A DNA stretch of 64,000 nucleotides. Origin: Burkholderiales bacterium. Its GTDB lineage: Bacteria; Pseudomonadota; Gammaproteobacteria; Burkholderiales; Usitatibacteraceae. The notes beneath the pieces were generated by a model. That model worked only from the letters and a program-made list of their open reading frames with translations, searched no databases and was not told the DNA's origin. The DNA is taken from assembly GCA_025360815.1 (NCBI GenBank), contig JANYBL010000124.1, positions 1-64,000 of the forward strand. Reading direction: 5' to 3'. A program made the position numbers and the translations under genes. Shown here in pieces: positions 35,926 through 46,321 of the stretch (position 1 is its first letter; every line of letters starts with the position of its first letter).

Positions 35926-36131
35926 GTTGGTGACCAAGTAAGTGAGGGAGGTGGGCGGGTTCGTTTACACGATCGCCGCGGTAGCAGTGCACGAAATCAA
36001 TCGTTTCGTTTTTGGGCGCTGAGTTGCGCTCAATCGTTCGCCATGCATTATGCCTTTTGTGGTTTGGTTAAGCGTTGCCTGATTACAGCACTATGAGTTT
36101 GGGATATCACCATCTAGACTATTCAATCCGA

Positions 36132-36425
36132 TCATTTGAAATGCGCGCCGTTCAATCGCCGCGCCGCAATTTTTTGTAACAACATGTGTTTCTGCGACGG
36201 TGACATAGTTGGCCAAGCTGAGATTTCAGCCATGGTTCGTGCGCAGCCTCGACATAGCGGCGTTGCCGTACCCGATTCTGTAGATTTTAATACTTGCATG
36301 ACGCAAACTTGGCTGCAAGGTGACGCGGGTTCTGGCATCGTTTCCGCACAGCCACCCGTGCAAGCGCGCTGCGATGACGGCGTCACCGCGCTCATATCCG
36401 GTGCGTTCGTTGGTGCTTTTTGCAT
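36132..36425 (-). CDS. DUF1289 small Cys protein
   Basis: About 97 residues from the ATG at 36425; a GTG at 36485 would add 20. The C-terminal half is a DUF1289 domain: SPCSQVCVMQ, then LCRGCARTMAEISAWPTMSP, with four cysteines in two C-x3-C / C-x2-C sets that could hold a metal or Fe-S cluster. The function of the family is unknown. The N-terminal half has further cysteines (ACTGGCAET) and is probably disordered. It lies upstream of, and on the same strand as, the TonB receptor, with about 205 bases between, so co-transcription is uncertain. Confidence 0.8.
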   Translation of the reverse strand: MQKAPTNAPDMSAVTPSSQRACTGGCAETMPEPASPCSQVCVMQVLKSTESGTATPLCRGCARTMAEISAWPTMSPSQKHMLLQKIAARRLNGAHFK

Positions 36426-36711
36426 TTGCAGACCAGTCAGTATCGGGTAGGCAATAGCCGGATTGTAAACAAAAATTGGCTCCACCCGCCAAGGGAAAAC
36501 ACTGTTGTCATCCTGTTAGCGATTGTATGCGGTAAGCTTTTACTATTTCAGCTCGGTGGTCGGCGCATTGCTGTTGTGGCCATAATGTTGCGATCAAGGC
36601 GTTACAGCCACAGTGTTACAGCCATACTGCGCCGGCTACATGCGGTACGTTTGCCGCTGTTGGACTCATGATTGACGTAATGCGGCTTTACCTTTGGGTT
36701 AACCATTATTG
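36426..36711. other. Divergent promoter region
   Basis: No gene is seen. GTTACAGCCA is repeated at 36601 and 36615 as part of a 14-15-bp direct duplication. No confident promoter hexamers can be named. Confidence 0.4.
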
Positions 36712-38415
36712 ATGAAATTTCGTCGAAACTATTCTAGTTCAATGCGTGAAGAGTACGACCGCTCTTCGCCGATTTTGCCATCGACGTCATTCATGGAGCG
36801 GCCAACGCTTGACCAGTTTTTGTTGTTATCGCTATTGTGGCACGTGCTGGCAATCGTGCTGTTGGGCGACACGAACAGCGTAGGCGCTAAATTGGGTAAT
36901 CGTTTATGGGGTGCATCTTCGTTTAATTTTAGTGCCACGTTGAACGCAGAGGCGCTCTTGTCGGGAAGCGGCCTCAGACTGGATAAGCGAATTCCAACGC
37001 TTGGAGTGCCGTCGCGGATGGGCAATGGCGCTGGGAACGGTGGTGTGAAAGGCGATGCGCAAAAAAAAGCAGCATATTCCAGATTAGAAAATGGCTCGGA
37101 AGCCGCACCAGTACTAGAGTTTTCTGAAAATGCCACACCGCCTGCTGCAACACCTACAGAAAAAAATCTGTCGCCATCGGCCTCTGAGTCGCCGCCCGCT
37201 TCTGTCACTCCCGCTGTTCCTGATCCGCAAACTACGCCTGCCGCCACGGCAGAAAACATGCCGTCCGCACCAGCGCCACCAACGCAATCGGTTACCCCCG
37301 AAGCGCTCCGGTTTATCGCTCAAGATGTGGCGCTTCCCGTCACAACATTTGTGGTCGCGCCGCCAGCGCCGCCGCCGTCAGAATCCGTGGCCGCAGCGAT
37401 GTCAATTTCTATCCCGCCGCCTGTCTTGCGAGCGCCAAGCCAATCGGTTGCGCCGGTTACGGCCACATCGGCATCGCTAGCTGCGACCACATTACCGAAC
37501 ACGTTAACGGCAGTTCCAACATTCAATGTTGCCCCACCTTTGCCCGCACTGGCACCGACGCCGATTCCCGAACGCATCTTGGTGGCGCCCAAGTTGCCTA
37601 AATTAGAATCTGCCCCTGTCGAGGTGCGCTTAGCGCTGCCGCCAACACCGACCGTCGCCACTCTCCCGTTGCCGACGCCGCCACCGGTTCCCGCCACCGT
37701 AGCTGCCGCCGTCGAACAGAAAGTCGACATTAAGCTAGAGCCAAGAGAGGCCGTCAAACCGCCGGAAGTAAAGCCTCCCGAGATCAAGCCGGTGTTTGCA
37801 AAGCCAACCGAAATTAAACTGCCAGATATATTGGTTCCAGAAGTGAAAGTGCTGCCAACAATCGCCAATAGGCCCCTACCGCCGGTGGCCGATGCGCCCA
37901 AATTGACAAGCTCGCCAAGCCCGGCTGTTAGTCCAATCGCAGAGCCCGCGGCCAATCCAATTGCAAGCGCAGTGTTGCCTTCTGCGGCCCCCCCAAATAC
38001 TGCATTCAGCTCGCAACCGGCACCGGATGTTAAGGCATTGGCAGATGCCAAGGCGGATTTAAAATCTGATGCAATTGTTAGCGCGAGGACAGCTTTAGGC
38101 AGCGATCCGGCGGGCACCAGTGGCGCGCTGCCCACCTTCCCGCCAAACCCGAACGATGCGACCAGGCTCGCGCCCAAGCTAGATTTAGATGCCCTGCGCA
38201 ATCGCGCTCGTGTCATCACCAGCGAAGGTAGCGGCCCACGTACTTTGCTGCCGTTCCCCGTTGCGCCGCCAGTCGCGTTGAAAAAGAAAGTAGAGGAAAT
38301 TTTTGATAAAGCGCTCAAGCGCGCTGATTGCAAAGATGCCTATGCCAACATGGGGCTGGCCGCCGTTGTGCCGTTAGTGCGTGATGCCATTACGGATAAG
38401 GGGTGCAAGTGGTAG
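36712..38415 (+). CDS. Proline-rich single-span membrane protein with a conserved Cys-containing tail
   Basis: 567 residues. One membrane span (about 36-52, FLLLSLLWHVLAIVLLG) follows a short basic N-terminus, an inside-to-outside topology like TonB. A long Pro/Ala/Lys/Glu-rich stalk follows, including a PPEVKPPEIKP-type repeat near the middle. The last 45 residues are compact (VEEIFDKALKRADCKDAYAN, MGLAAVVPLVRDAITDKGCKW) with two cysteines likely to pair in the periplasm. The architecture suggests a TonB-like or cell-envelope-spanning tether, but the tail is not a TonB_C domain. Function unknown. The ATG at 36712 follows a TTG; no clear ribosome site. Confidence 0.82.
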   Translation: MKFRRNYSSSMREEYDRSSPILPSTSFMERPTLDQFLLLSLLWHVLAIVLLGDTNSVGAKLGNRLWGASSFNFSATLNAEALLSGSGLRLDKRIPTLGVPSRMGNGAGNGGVKGDAQKKAAYSRLENGSEAAPVLEFSENATPPAATPTEKNLSPSASESPPASVTPAVPDPQTTPAATAENMPSAPAPPTQSVTPEALRFIAQDVALPVTTFVVAPPAPPPSESVAAAMSISIPPPVLRAPSQSVAPVTATSASLAATTLPNTLTAVPTFNVAPPLPALAPTPIPERILVAPKLPKLESAPVEVRLALPPTPTVATLPLPTPPPVPATVAAAVEQKVDIKLEPREAVKPPEVKPPEIKPVFAKPTEIKLPDILVPEVKVLPTIANRPLPPVADAPKLTSSPSPAVSPIAEPAANPIASAVLPSAAPPNTAFSSQPAPDVKALADAKADLKSDAIVSARTALGSDPAGTSGALPTFPPNPNDATRLAPKLDLDALRNRARVITSEGSGPRTLLPFPVAPPVALKKKVEEIFDKALKRADCKDAYANMGLAAVVPLVRDAITDKGCKW

Positions 38416-38460
38416 CAGCGCCTGTTACATCCGATTGACAGCATCCACAGTCATTTTTGC

Positions 38461-39858
38461 TTACCTGGAAGCAGTGTCGGTGGCTAATTTTGCGGCGGTC
38501 ATGGCATCGCCAACAAAAGCCCGCGCAGCGCCCCAGAGTGCCAAACCGGTCAATAAAATGGCGATGGGTATTACCACGCTCATCGACGCGTTTAATCCGG
38601 ATGCACGGAACGCCTCAGTCATTGCGCCGGCGTTCGCAGCCTGCATCGCCTGCCGTGCAAAATAATCGGATAACGCGCCTGTGACCACGGTTCCGAAGGC
38701 CGCACCAAGCACGTATTGAAAGAAAAAATACACTGCCATTGCCGTGGCGCGAAGCTGCGGTTCGATCACATCTTGCAACGCAGGATAAACGGCAACGTAA
38801 TAAACAAAAAACAACATCCAACCAACGAATAAAAAACCAGTCAGCAGCGTGAGTGCGCCTTTGGGCTGCGACAGGCCAAAATACAGTAACGGCGCGGCGA
38901 CCAACATGCTAATTGCTGCCAGCATCAAGCGCCCGCGCGGGAATGCTGGGTTGGCATGCAGGCGATCCGCGATCCAACCGCCGGCTGTCAAGCCAATGAG
39001 CCCGGTGACGCCGAGCACCAACGAGGCCAAGATACCGGCCTCAGCGATACTGATGCTGTGGTAGCGAATCAGCATGGTCGCCAAAAATGTGTTCATCGCG
39101 TAGGACGCGAAATTCACGGTGGCGCCGGAAGCGATGATCCACCAGATGGTTGGAATGGAGAGAATTTTGCGAATCGGATTGTTGATTTTCGGCAGCGAAA
39201 TGTTTAGCTTTGAATCAATCTTTGGCTTATCGTTGCCGCGAGATTCTTCTTGCGATCCGCGCACCGGCTCGAGCAAAAAATAAGCGATAACTGCGACAGC
39301 AAAGCCAGGCACGGCGGCGACGAAAAACGGCATGCGCCAGCCATATTTTTGGGCAATTGCACCAACCACCGCGTAGCAGAGCAAAATGCCCAATGGCAAG
39401 CCAAGCATGAACACGCCCATCGCGCGGGCCCGCTTGTGAGAAGGGTACAAATCACCAATCATCGAATTGGCTGCTGGTGCGCAACTCGCCTCGCCAACAC
39501 CGACAGCCATGCGAATCACAAAGAACGACATGAAGCTCCAAGCCAGCCCTGAGGCACCCGTCATCAGGCTCCAGACCATTACGCCGCCGGCCAAAATCTT
39601 CGTACGCTGGTAGCGATCTGCCAGACGCCCCAGCGGGATGCCTGCAAGCGCATAGATCAGCGTAAATGATGTACCGAGCAGCCCCAGTATGGTGTCCTCC
39701 AAACCAAACTCCTTGCGGATTGGTTCGAGCACCACAGCGGGGATGGTACGGTCAAAAAAGTTGAGCAGGTTGATCAGGAACAGGACCAGCAGTATTGCCC
39801 AAGTTTGCTGTCTGGCGCCAATCAATGGCTCGCCCGATGGCGGCGAGGGAATTGTCAT
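38461..39858 (-). CDS. MFS transporter (spinster-like)
   Basis: 465 residues with about 12 membrane spans and a central cytoplasmic loop (KPKIDSKLNISLPKINNPIR). The start MTIPSPPSGEP at 39858 has GGAG upstream. Family marks are NLLNFFDRTIPAVVLEPIRK in span 1, GIPLGRLADRYQRTKI, the MFS motif A after span 2, and VGVGEASCAPAANSMIGDLY, usual in the spinster-like/aromatic-acid branch of the major facilitator superfamily. Substrate cannot be told; relatives carry lipids, organic acids or drugs. The cold-shock gene upstream is separated by a strong terminator, so the MFS gene needs its own promoter in the 39859-39944 interval. Confidence 0.93.
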   Translation of the reverse strand: MTIPSPPSGEPLIGARQQTWAILLVLFLINLLNFFDRTIPAVVLEPIRKEFGLEDTILGLLGTSFTLIYALAGIPLGRLADRYQRTKILAGGVMVWSLMTGASGLAWSFMSFFVIRMAVGVGEASCAPAANSMIGDLYPSHKRARAMGVFMLGLPLGILLCYAVVGAIAQKYGWRMPFFVAAVPGFAVAVIAYFLLEPVRGSQEESRGNDKPKIDSKLNISLPKINNPIRKILSIPTIWWIIASGATVNFASYAMNTFLATMLIRYHSISIAEAGILASLVLGVTGLIGLTAGGWIADRLHANPAFPRGRLMLAAISMLVAAPLLYFGLSQPKGALTLLTGFLFVGWMLFFVYYVAVYPALQDVIEPQLRATAMAVYFFFQYVLGAAFGTVVTGALSDYFARQAMQAANAGAMTEAFRASGLNASMSVVIPIAILLTGLALWGAARAFVGDAMTAAKLATDTASR

Positions 39859-39942
39859 GGTGCGCTCCTCCACATTTTCGGCCGATGGCTTCGACCCGCT
39901 GGTTTTGCTAACAGTTTAAATCATAGTACGCAAAATCAGGCA

Positions 39943-39972
39943 ATAAAAAACCCCGGCATGCCGGGGTTTTCG
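39943..39972 (-). terminator. Intrinsic terminator of the cold-shock gene
   Basis: AAAACCCCGGCATGCCGGGG-TTTT is a perfect palindrome at 39947-39970 with a T-run on the minus strand. It lies about 27 bases after the stop of the cold-shock gene and ahead of the MFS gene on the same strand. Confidence 0.9.
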
Positions 39973-39998
39973 TTGTTACTTACTTCCAAGCAAGCAGA

Positions 39999-40202
39999 TT
40001 AGATGGCTTGAATGTTCGTTGCTTGCTTACCCTTAGGGCCGGCAGTTACTTCAAAAGACACTTTCTGGTTTTCAGCAAGTGTTTTGAAGCCAGACGATTG
40101 GATCGCCGAGAAGTGTACAAACAGGTCTTCACCCTTATCGTCCGGAGTGATAAAGCCAAAACCTTTTGCGTCGTTAAACCATTTTACGGTACCAGTTGCC
40201 AT
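39999..40202 (-). CDS. Cold-shock protein (CspA family), first copy
   Basis: 67 residues, a single OB-fold cold-shock domain that binds single-stranded RNA/DNA and melts mRNA structure. RNP1 is KGFGFI and RNP2 is LFVHFSAI. The ATG at 40202 has AGGAAA seven bases upstream; the frame continues upstream to 40364 but only as leader. The roughly 150-base untranslated leader is typical of csp genes, where it controls expression by temperature. A second copy is at 48915 and differs mainly in the middle (KGED versus GSED) and tail. Confidence 0.97.
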   Translation of the reverse strand: MATGTVKWFNDAKGFGFITPDDKGEDLFVHFSAIQSSGFKTLAENQKVSFEVTAGPKGKQATNIQAI

Positions 40203-40356
40203 GTTATTTCCTAATTTAAGTTGTTCGAGCGAATGCTCATACCGTTCGAACCAAGAAAGAAACAACAGACTGCGTACTGAATTAATTAGCTTGATGTCGT
40301 GCGATGCGCAGATTTTACACCCTAAACCGTCGGGAAAGGCCGCTAAACAAATATAC

Positions 40357-40390
40357 GTCGGCATTTCAATTGAAATGCCGACTTTTTTTT
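40357..40390 (+). terminator. Strong intrinsic terminator on the plus strand, no gene before it
   Basis: GTCGGCATTTCA (40357-40368) pairs with TGAAATGCCGAC (40371-40382), followed by eight T residues at 40383-40390. It faces plus-strand transcription, yet upstream on that strand lie only the antisense of the cold-shock and MFS genes. It may stop antisense transcripts, or its palindrome may act in the cold-shock promoter region. Confidence 0.75.
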
Positions 40391-40563
40391 CGTAAGCCGA
40401 AATGCCGGTGGTAAACGAAATCTATCGTGAAAAACCTTCAAAAGCCTCGCCGATACTAGAGTTTGGCGTATATTCCCCGCTGATTTCGGCATTGAAATTT
40501 TCTGATCTTAGGGTGTTTCTAGGCCGAAAAATAATTCCCCTGAAACGCCCAAAACAAGCCCAT

Positions 40564-40857
40564 TTACAACGTTTTGCAAACCACGCCCTTCCAAAACGCG
40601 ACCCGCCCGGTGATTTCGTTGGCTGCGTCTTTTGGGGTTGCGTAATACCAAGCTGCGTTCGCATTGGTTTCGCCATCAACGATTACATCGTAATAATTGG
40701 CGAGTCCTTTCCAACCGCAAACGGTGGTGTGGCTGCTAGGTCGGATGTGTTCAGGTTTGACGCTGGACAACGGAAAATACATATTGCCTTCAACTGTGAC
40801 AATCTCGCTGGCAGGCGCTTCAGCAATGATGGAATTCTTCCAGGTGGCGGTGGGCAT
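40564..40857 (-). CDS. DUF427 protein
   Basis: 97 residues from the ATG at 40857 with AAGGAAA upstream; the frame extends to 40974 without similarity. A DUF427 domain fills it: TATWKNSIIAEA, VEGNMYFPLSSV, CGWKGLANYYDVIVDG and AWYYATPKDAANEITGRVAF. The family is a small beta-rich cytoplasmic fold of unknown biochemical role. It is divergently transcribed from the FAD dehydrogenase gene, whose start lies 131 bases away. Confidence 0.9.
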   Translation of the reverse strand: MPTATWKNSIIAEAPASEIVTVEGNMYFPLSSVKPEHIRPSSHTTVCGWKGLANYYDVIVDGETNANAAWYYATPKDAANEITGRVAFWKGVVCKTL

Positions 40858-40988
40858 GCTGTTTCCTTTCTGTTTGTTGAAGTCAAATGTTGCTCGTTTG
40901 CGGAGGCGATTCGATAGCGCGATAAAATACTGATCTGTTCGCAACGAGTCCAATCTGGCGCGTCGCTCAATCATTTTCCGTGGTTACC

Positions 40989-42677
40989 ATGTTACGCCTC
41001 ACCGAAATCAAATTACCGCTTGATCATGACGAAGCCGCTATCAAAGCGGCGGCGCTAAAGCGTTTGAAAATTGATGCCAGCGAACTATTGAATGTGACCA
41101 TTTTTCGACGGGGTTATGACGCCCGGAAGCGTGCGGATATACATCTTGTTTACTCGCTGGATTGTGCGGTCAAGAACGAAGCAGCGTTGCTTAAGCGCTT
41201 CCGTAACGAGCCAAAAATTACTATCACGCCCGATGCGAGTTATAAATTCGTAACGCACGCACCGGCAAATTTGCCGCTCCGGCCAGTCGTGATTGGCTTG
41301 GGACCATGCGGGCTCTTTGCCGCACTCACATTGGCGCAGATGGGGTTCAAGCCGATTGTGTTGGAGCGAGGCAAATCTGTTCGCGAGCGCACGCAAGATA
41401 CCTGGGGACTGTGGCGCAAGTCTAATTTGAATCCAGAGTCCAATGTCCAGTTTGGCGAAGGCGGGGCGGGTACGTTTTCGGATGGCAAGCTATGGAGCCA
41501 GATTAAAGATCCGTTTTTTTTGGGGCGCAAAGTGCTGGAAGAATTTGTGAAGGCTGGTGCACCCGCTGAAATTATGTACGTATCCAAACCGCATATCGGC
41601 ACGTTCAAATTGGTGACGATGGTGGAGATCATGCGAGCAACAATTGAATCCCTCGGCGGGGAGATTCGCTTCCAACAAAAAGTGGTCGGTTTCGATATTG
41701 AAACCAAGCGTCAAGGGGAGATTGAGGAACGAACAATAAGGGGGGTAGTGTTGGCTGATGGTGGGCACATTCGTACTGATCACGTCGTGTTGGCGATTGG
41801 CCACAGCGCGCGCGATACATTTGAGCAGATTCATGCGGCTGGTGTTTACATTGAGCCCAAGCCGTTTTCGATCGGTTTTCGGATTGAGCATCCACAATCG
41901 TTGATTGATGCAGCACGCTTTGGATCGAGCGCGGGTAACAGTATTTTGGGCGCGGCCGATTACAAATTGGTGCACCATGCCAGTAATGGCCGCTCTGTCT
42001 ATAGCTTTTGCATGTGCCCAGGTGGCACGGTCGTAGCGGCGACGTCGGAGGTGGGGCGAGTGGTGACTAACGGCATGAGTCAGTATTCGCGCAACGAGCG
42101 CAACGCGAATGCAGGTATCGTTGTTGGTGTCACGCCAGAACGAGATTACTCTGGACATCCGCTAGCCGGCTTGGCGTTCCAGCGGTATTGGGAAGAGCAG
42201 GCTTTTAAAGCTGGCGGTGAAAACTACTGTGCGCCTGGGCAATTGGTGGGTGATTTTATTGCGGGGCGTGCATCGACCAAGGTGGCCTCTGTAGTGCCAT
42301 CTTACAAGCCGGGTGTGAAGATGACTGATCTGAGCAGCGTGGTCCCTGATTTCGCGATTGCCGCGATTCGTGAGGCACTTCCGGTATTCGATAAACAAAT
42401 TAAGGGCTTTGCAATGGCCGATGCGGTGTTGACCGGGGTTGAAACACGTACCTCGTCGCCCATTCGTATCACCCGCCGCGATGACGATTTTCAGAGTGTT
42501 AATACCCGCGGACTGTTCCCGGCAGGCGAGGGCGCTGGCTATGCAGGGGGCATTATGTCGGCGGGCGTGGATGGAATAAAAGTGGCTGAAGCGGTTGCGC
42601 TTTCGATTGTCGGTGATCCCAACATATCGGGACGGCATCAGCGGGTGATAATGGACGACCAGGCTAGCCCATACTAG
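40989..42677 (+). CDS. FAD-dependent dehydrogenase (COG2509 type)
   Basis: 562 residues from the ATG at 40989; a GTG at 40980 is possible. The N-terminal 90 residues form a small alpha/beta domain typical of this family; then the FAD loop PVVIGLGPCGLFAALTLAQM, NVQFGEGGAGTFSDGKLWS, FCMCPGGTVVAATSEVG and the C-terminal GLFPAGEGAGYAGGIMSAGV. These order and motifs match the family of long flavoproteins annotated as FAD-dependent dehydrogenases. Substrate and partner are unknown; the cysteine pair in FCMCPGG may be redox-active. Nothing in the neighbourhood suggests a pathway. Confidence 0.9.
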   Translation: MLRLTEIKLPLDHDEAAIKAAALKRLKIDASELLNVTIFRRGYDARKRADIHLVYSLDCAVKNEAALLKRFRNEPKITITPDASYKFVTHAPANLPLRPVVIGLGPCGLFAALTLAQMGFKPIVLERGKSVRERTQDTWGLWRKSNLNPESNVQFGEGGAGTFSDGKLWSQIKDPFFLGRKVLEEFVKAGAPAEIMYVSKPHIGTFKLVTMVEIMRATIESLGGEIRFQQKVVGFDIETKRQGEIEERTIRGVVLADGGHIRTDHVVLAIGHSARDTFEQIHAAGVYIEPKPFSIGFRIEHPQSLIDAARFGSSAGNSILGAADYKLVHHASNGRSVYSFCMCPGGTVVAATSEVGRVVTNGMSQYSRNERNANAGIVVGVTPERDYSGHPLAGLAFQRYWEEQAFKAGGENYCAPGQLVGDFIAGRASTKVASVVPSYKPGVKMTDLSSVVPDFAIAAIREALPVFDKQIKGFAMADAVLTGVETRTSSPIRITRRDDDFQSVNTRGLFPAGEGAGYAGGIMSAGVDGIKVAEAVALSIVGDPNISGRHQRVIMDDQASPY

Positions 42678-42897
42678 CAATGTTGAAAAACGTTGACGGC
42701 AAACGATGTCGACAAATGATGCCAACAAAAGTGCGCCCTACTTTTGTCGCGTTGATTTTATGAAATTGCCTAAAAAGCCACACAATTTCATCGCGAATCA
42801 ACGACGTAATGTCATTTAATAATTTACAACCTGTTAGTTTTGAGGTTTGTGCCAATTTTAGGCTGTGTACGGTTTTATCGTTTAAAAAGGAATCAAC

Positions 42898-43263
42898 ATG
42901 TCGCGCCCCATTCTGGAAGAAAAAAATATCCACCCTGCGATCCGCGAGGTGATCGCCAATCAATACGCCAATATTCTGCAAGAAGTGGCCGCGGCGATTG
43001 CCGAACACGCGGTCGTGGTGGTCGGAATGGCTCAAAACCCAGCGCCCAAGCGGGCTCGTAAGGTGTTGACCGAGGCTGGCATTGCCCATCATTACCTTGA
43101 ATACGGCAGCTACTTTAACAATTGGCGGCGGCGAAATGTTCTAAAGATGTGGTGCGGTTGGCCCACTTTCCCGATGGTTTTTGTCAAGGGCCAGCTAATC
43201 GGCGGTGCGGACGATTTGCAGCGCTTGATAGCAAGTGGCGAACTAAAAACGCTGTTGGGATAG
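42898..43263 (+). CDS. Glutaredoxin-like protein lacking the active-site cysteines
   Basis: 121 residues. The C-terminal glutaredoxin features are intact: WPTFPMVFVKGQLIGGADDL holds the cis-Pro (92) and the glutathione-binding Gly pair (102-103). At the place of the CPYC/CGFS active site the sequence reads QNPAPK (46-51), so no nucleophilic cysteine is present; the only Cys is 86. Thiol transfer by the usual route is excluded. A conserved insert SYFNNWRRRNVLKMW sits before the cis-Pro loop. Homologues with this NP-type site occur in proteobacteria and may bind glutathione or an Fe-S cluster in another way. AAGGA precedes the ATG. Monocistronic. Confidence 0.9.
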   Translation: MSRPILEEKNIHPAIREVIANQYANILQEVAAAIAEHAVVVVGMAQNPAPKRARKVLTEAGIAHHYLEYGSYFNNWRRRNVLKMWCGWPTFPMVFVKGQLIGGADDLQRLIASGELKTLLG

Positions 43264-43371
43264 TTTGGCTGTAAGGTTTTTACGGCAGGTGCGACTCACG
43301 GGGTGCAAGACATTTGGCGGTCAGCGATGACGGTTGATGCCGCAAACTAAACCCATTTCAAGGAGTCGACG

Positions 43372-43794
43372 ATGAACAAAATTTTACTCAACACTATTCG
43401 CAGCGCTGCTGTCGCATTAGCCATGGTCTGTACATCCGCCGCAGTTTGGGCTGATGTTTCGGCTGAAGATGCCGCCCGCTTTGTTAAATCGTGCGACACC
43501 AACAAAGACGGGATGATTTCCAAAGCCGAGGTGATGAAGCGCGTTTCCGACATGCTGCAAAAAGTGGAAGCGGATAAAAATGGCATGGTTGATGCCAAAA
43601 AAACCACCATGCTCATTCTCCAGCTGCAAGGCGGTAACAGCGCATCCCCTTCCGCAGTAGCGTTCCTGTCGAAAACTGATTTGATGAAGCGCGTCGAAAC
43701 AACTTTCGACAAAATGGATAGCGATAAAAAGAGCATGCTCAACACGAAACAAGTTGAGGCATTCTTACGCGCGTTAGCGGAAAGCAACGGCTAG
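43372..43794 (+). CDS. Exported EF-hand-type protein
   Basis: 140 residues with a signal peptide ending AVWA (about residue 27). Residues 42-53 (DTNKDGMISKAE) are a full 12-residue EF-hand calcium loop with Asp, Asn, Asp, Ser and Glu in the ligand positions. Two further segments (EADKNGMVDAKK and MDSDKKSMLNTKQ) are degenerate loops that keep part of the ligands. It is likely a periplasmic calcium-binding protein of unknown partner. AAGGAG lies before the ATG. A strong terminator follows, so it is probably transcribed alone. Confidence 0.88.
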   Translation: MNKILLNTIRSAAVALAMVCTSAAVWADVSAEDAARFVKSCDTNKDGMISKAEVMKRVSDMLQKVEADKNGMVDAKKTTMLILQLQGGNSASPSAVAFLSKTDLMKRVETTFDKMDSDKKSMLNTKQVEAFLRALAESNG

Positions 43795-43844
43795 TTTTTC
43801 AGCAATGATTCAGGCTGGCGCTGAATTTGAAGGCCGGGTCAGGG

Positions 43845-43875
43845 CTATTGCAACAGGTTGTTGCAATAGTTTTTT
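43845..43875 (+). terminator. Intrinsic terminator of the EF-hand gene
   Basis: CTATTGCAACA (43845-43855) pairs perfectly with TGTTGCAATAG (43859-43869) around a three-base loop, followed by six T residues. It lies between convergent genes and may also slow purB transcription from the other side. Confidence 0.9.
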
Positions 43876-43893
43876 GCAGTAATCTCACCCGTT

Positions 43894-45664
<1,771 letters not shown>

Positions 45665-46273
45665 ATGAAACTTGTTGCTTCCTACACTAGCCCATACGCG
45701 CGCAAAGTTCGTATGGTGATGGCTGAAAAACGCATTGAATGTGAATTTGTTGAAGATAATATTTGGAGCGCGGATCCCATTGCTGCTCAATATAATCCAC
45801 TCACAAAAATTCCGGTACTGCTACTAGACGATGGCACTTCTCTCTACGATTCTCGCGTTATTGCAGAGTTTCTAGATGGTGTGACACCGGTTTCTCGTTT
45901 GATTCCCGAAAGTGGGCGTGAGCGCGCATTGGTAAAGCGCTGGGAAGCGCTGGGCGATGGACTTGCGGATGCGGGAGTCGCGGTTTTTTTAGAACGCAAA
46001 CGCGCCGAAGCGAAGCAAAGCGAGGATTGGATTGCGCGTCAGCGCGACAAGCTGGAAAGCGGCATTGTTACCGCAGCACGAGAGTTAGCAGACCGTAAAT
46101 TCTGTCATGGTGAAAACCTAACGCTGGGCGATATTTCGCTTGCGTGTAGCTTGGCATGGTTAGAATTTCGCCTGCCTGAGATCCGCTGGCGAACCGCGCA
46201 GCCGGCTCTTGCTGCGTGGATGGAGCGCATGGAGACACGCCCTTCGTTTATCGAAACCGCGCCACCGAAATAA
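45665..46273 (+). CDS. Glutathione S-transferase family protein
   Basis: 202 residues, full GST fold. The thioredoxin-like N-terminal domain starts MKLVASYTSPYARKVRMVMA with Ser8 or Tyr7 as candidate glutathione-activating residue, and contains NPLTKIPVLLLDDG with the cis-Pro and LYDSRVIAEFLD with the glutathione-binding Asp/Ser. The all-helical C-terminal domain holds LTLGDISLACSLAWLEFR with the N-capping Asp. Cytoplasmic. Its place between purB and mnmA is a common betaproteobacterial arrangement. Converges with mnmA. Confidence 0.93.
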   Translation: MKLVASYTSPYARKVRMVMAEKRIECEFVEDNIWSADPIAAQYNPLTKIPVLLLDDGTSLYDSRVIAEFLDGVTPVSRLIPESGRERALVKRWEALGDGLADAGVAVFLERKRAEAKQSEDWIARQRDKLESGIVTAARELADRKFCHGENLTLGDISLACSLAWLEFRLPEIRWRTAQPALAAWMERMETRPSFIETAPPK

Positions 46274-46321
46274 TTTTTACTGATTAATCCGGCGTTACGA
46301 TGTGCTGAGTTAGGGAGCCAG

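Noticed and set aside
35249-35941. 230-codon plus-strand open frame
   Set aside because: Antisense to the plug region of the TonB receptor; composition is a mirror of that gene.
26003-36594. The 17-mer GGCCATAATGTTGCGAT occurs at 26003-26019 and 36578-36594
   Set aside because: Flanks do not match, and one shared 17-mer in 64 kb on two strands is not far from chance, so I do not call a repeat or site.
37320-38333. 337-codon minus-strand open frame
   Set aside because: Gly/Ser/Ala-rich mirror of the Pro/Ala-rich stalk on the plus strand; no start site or family.
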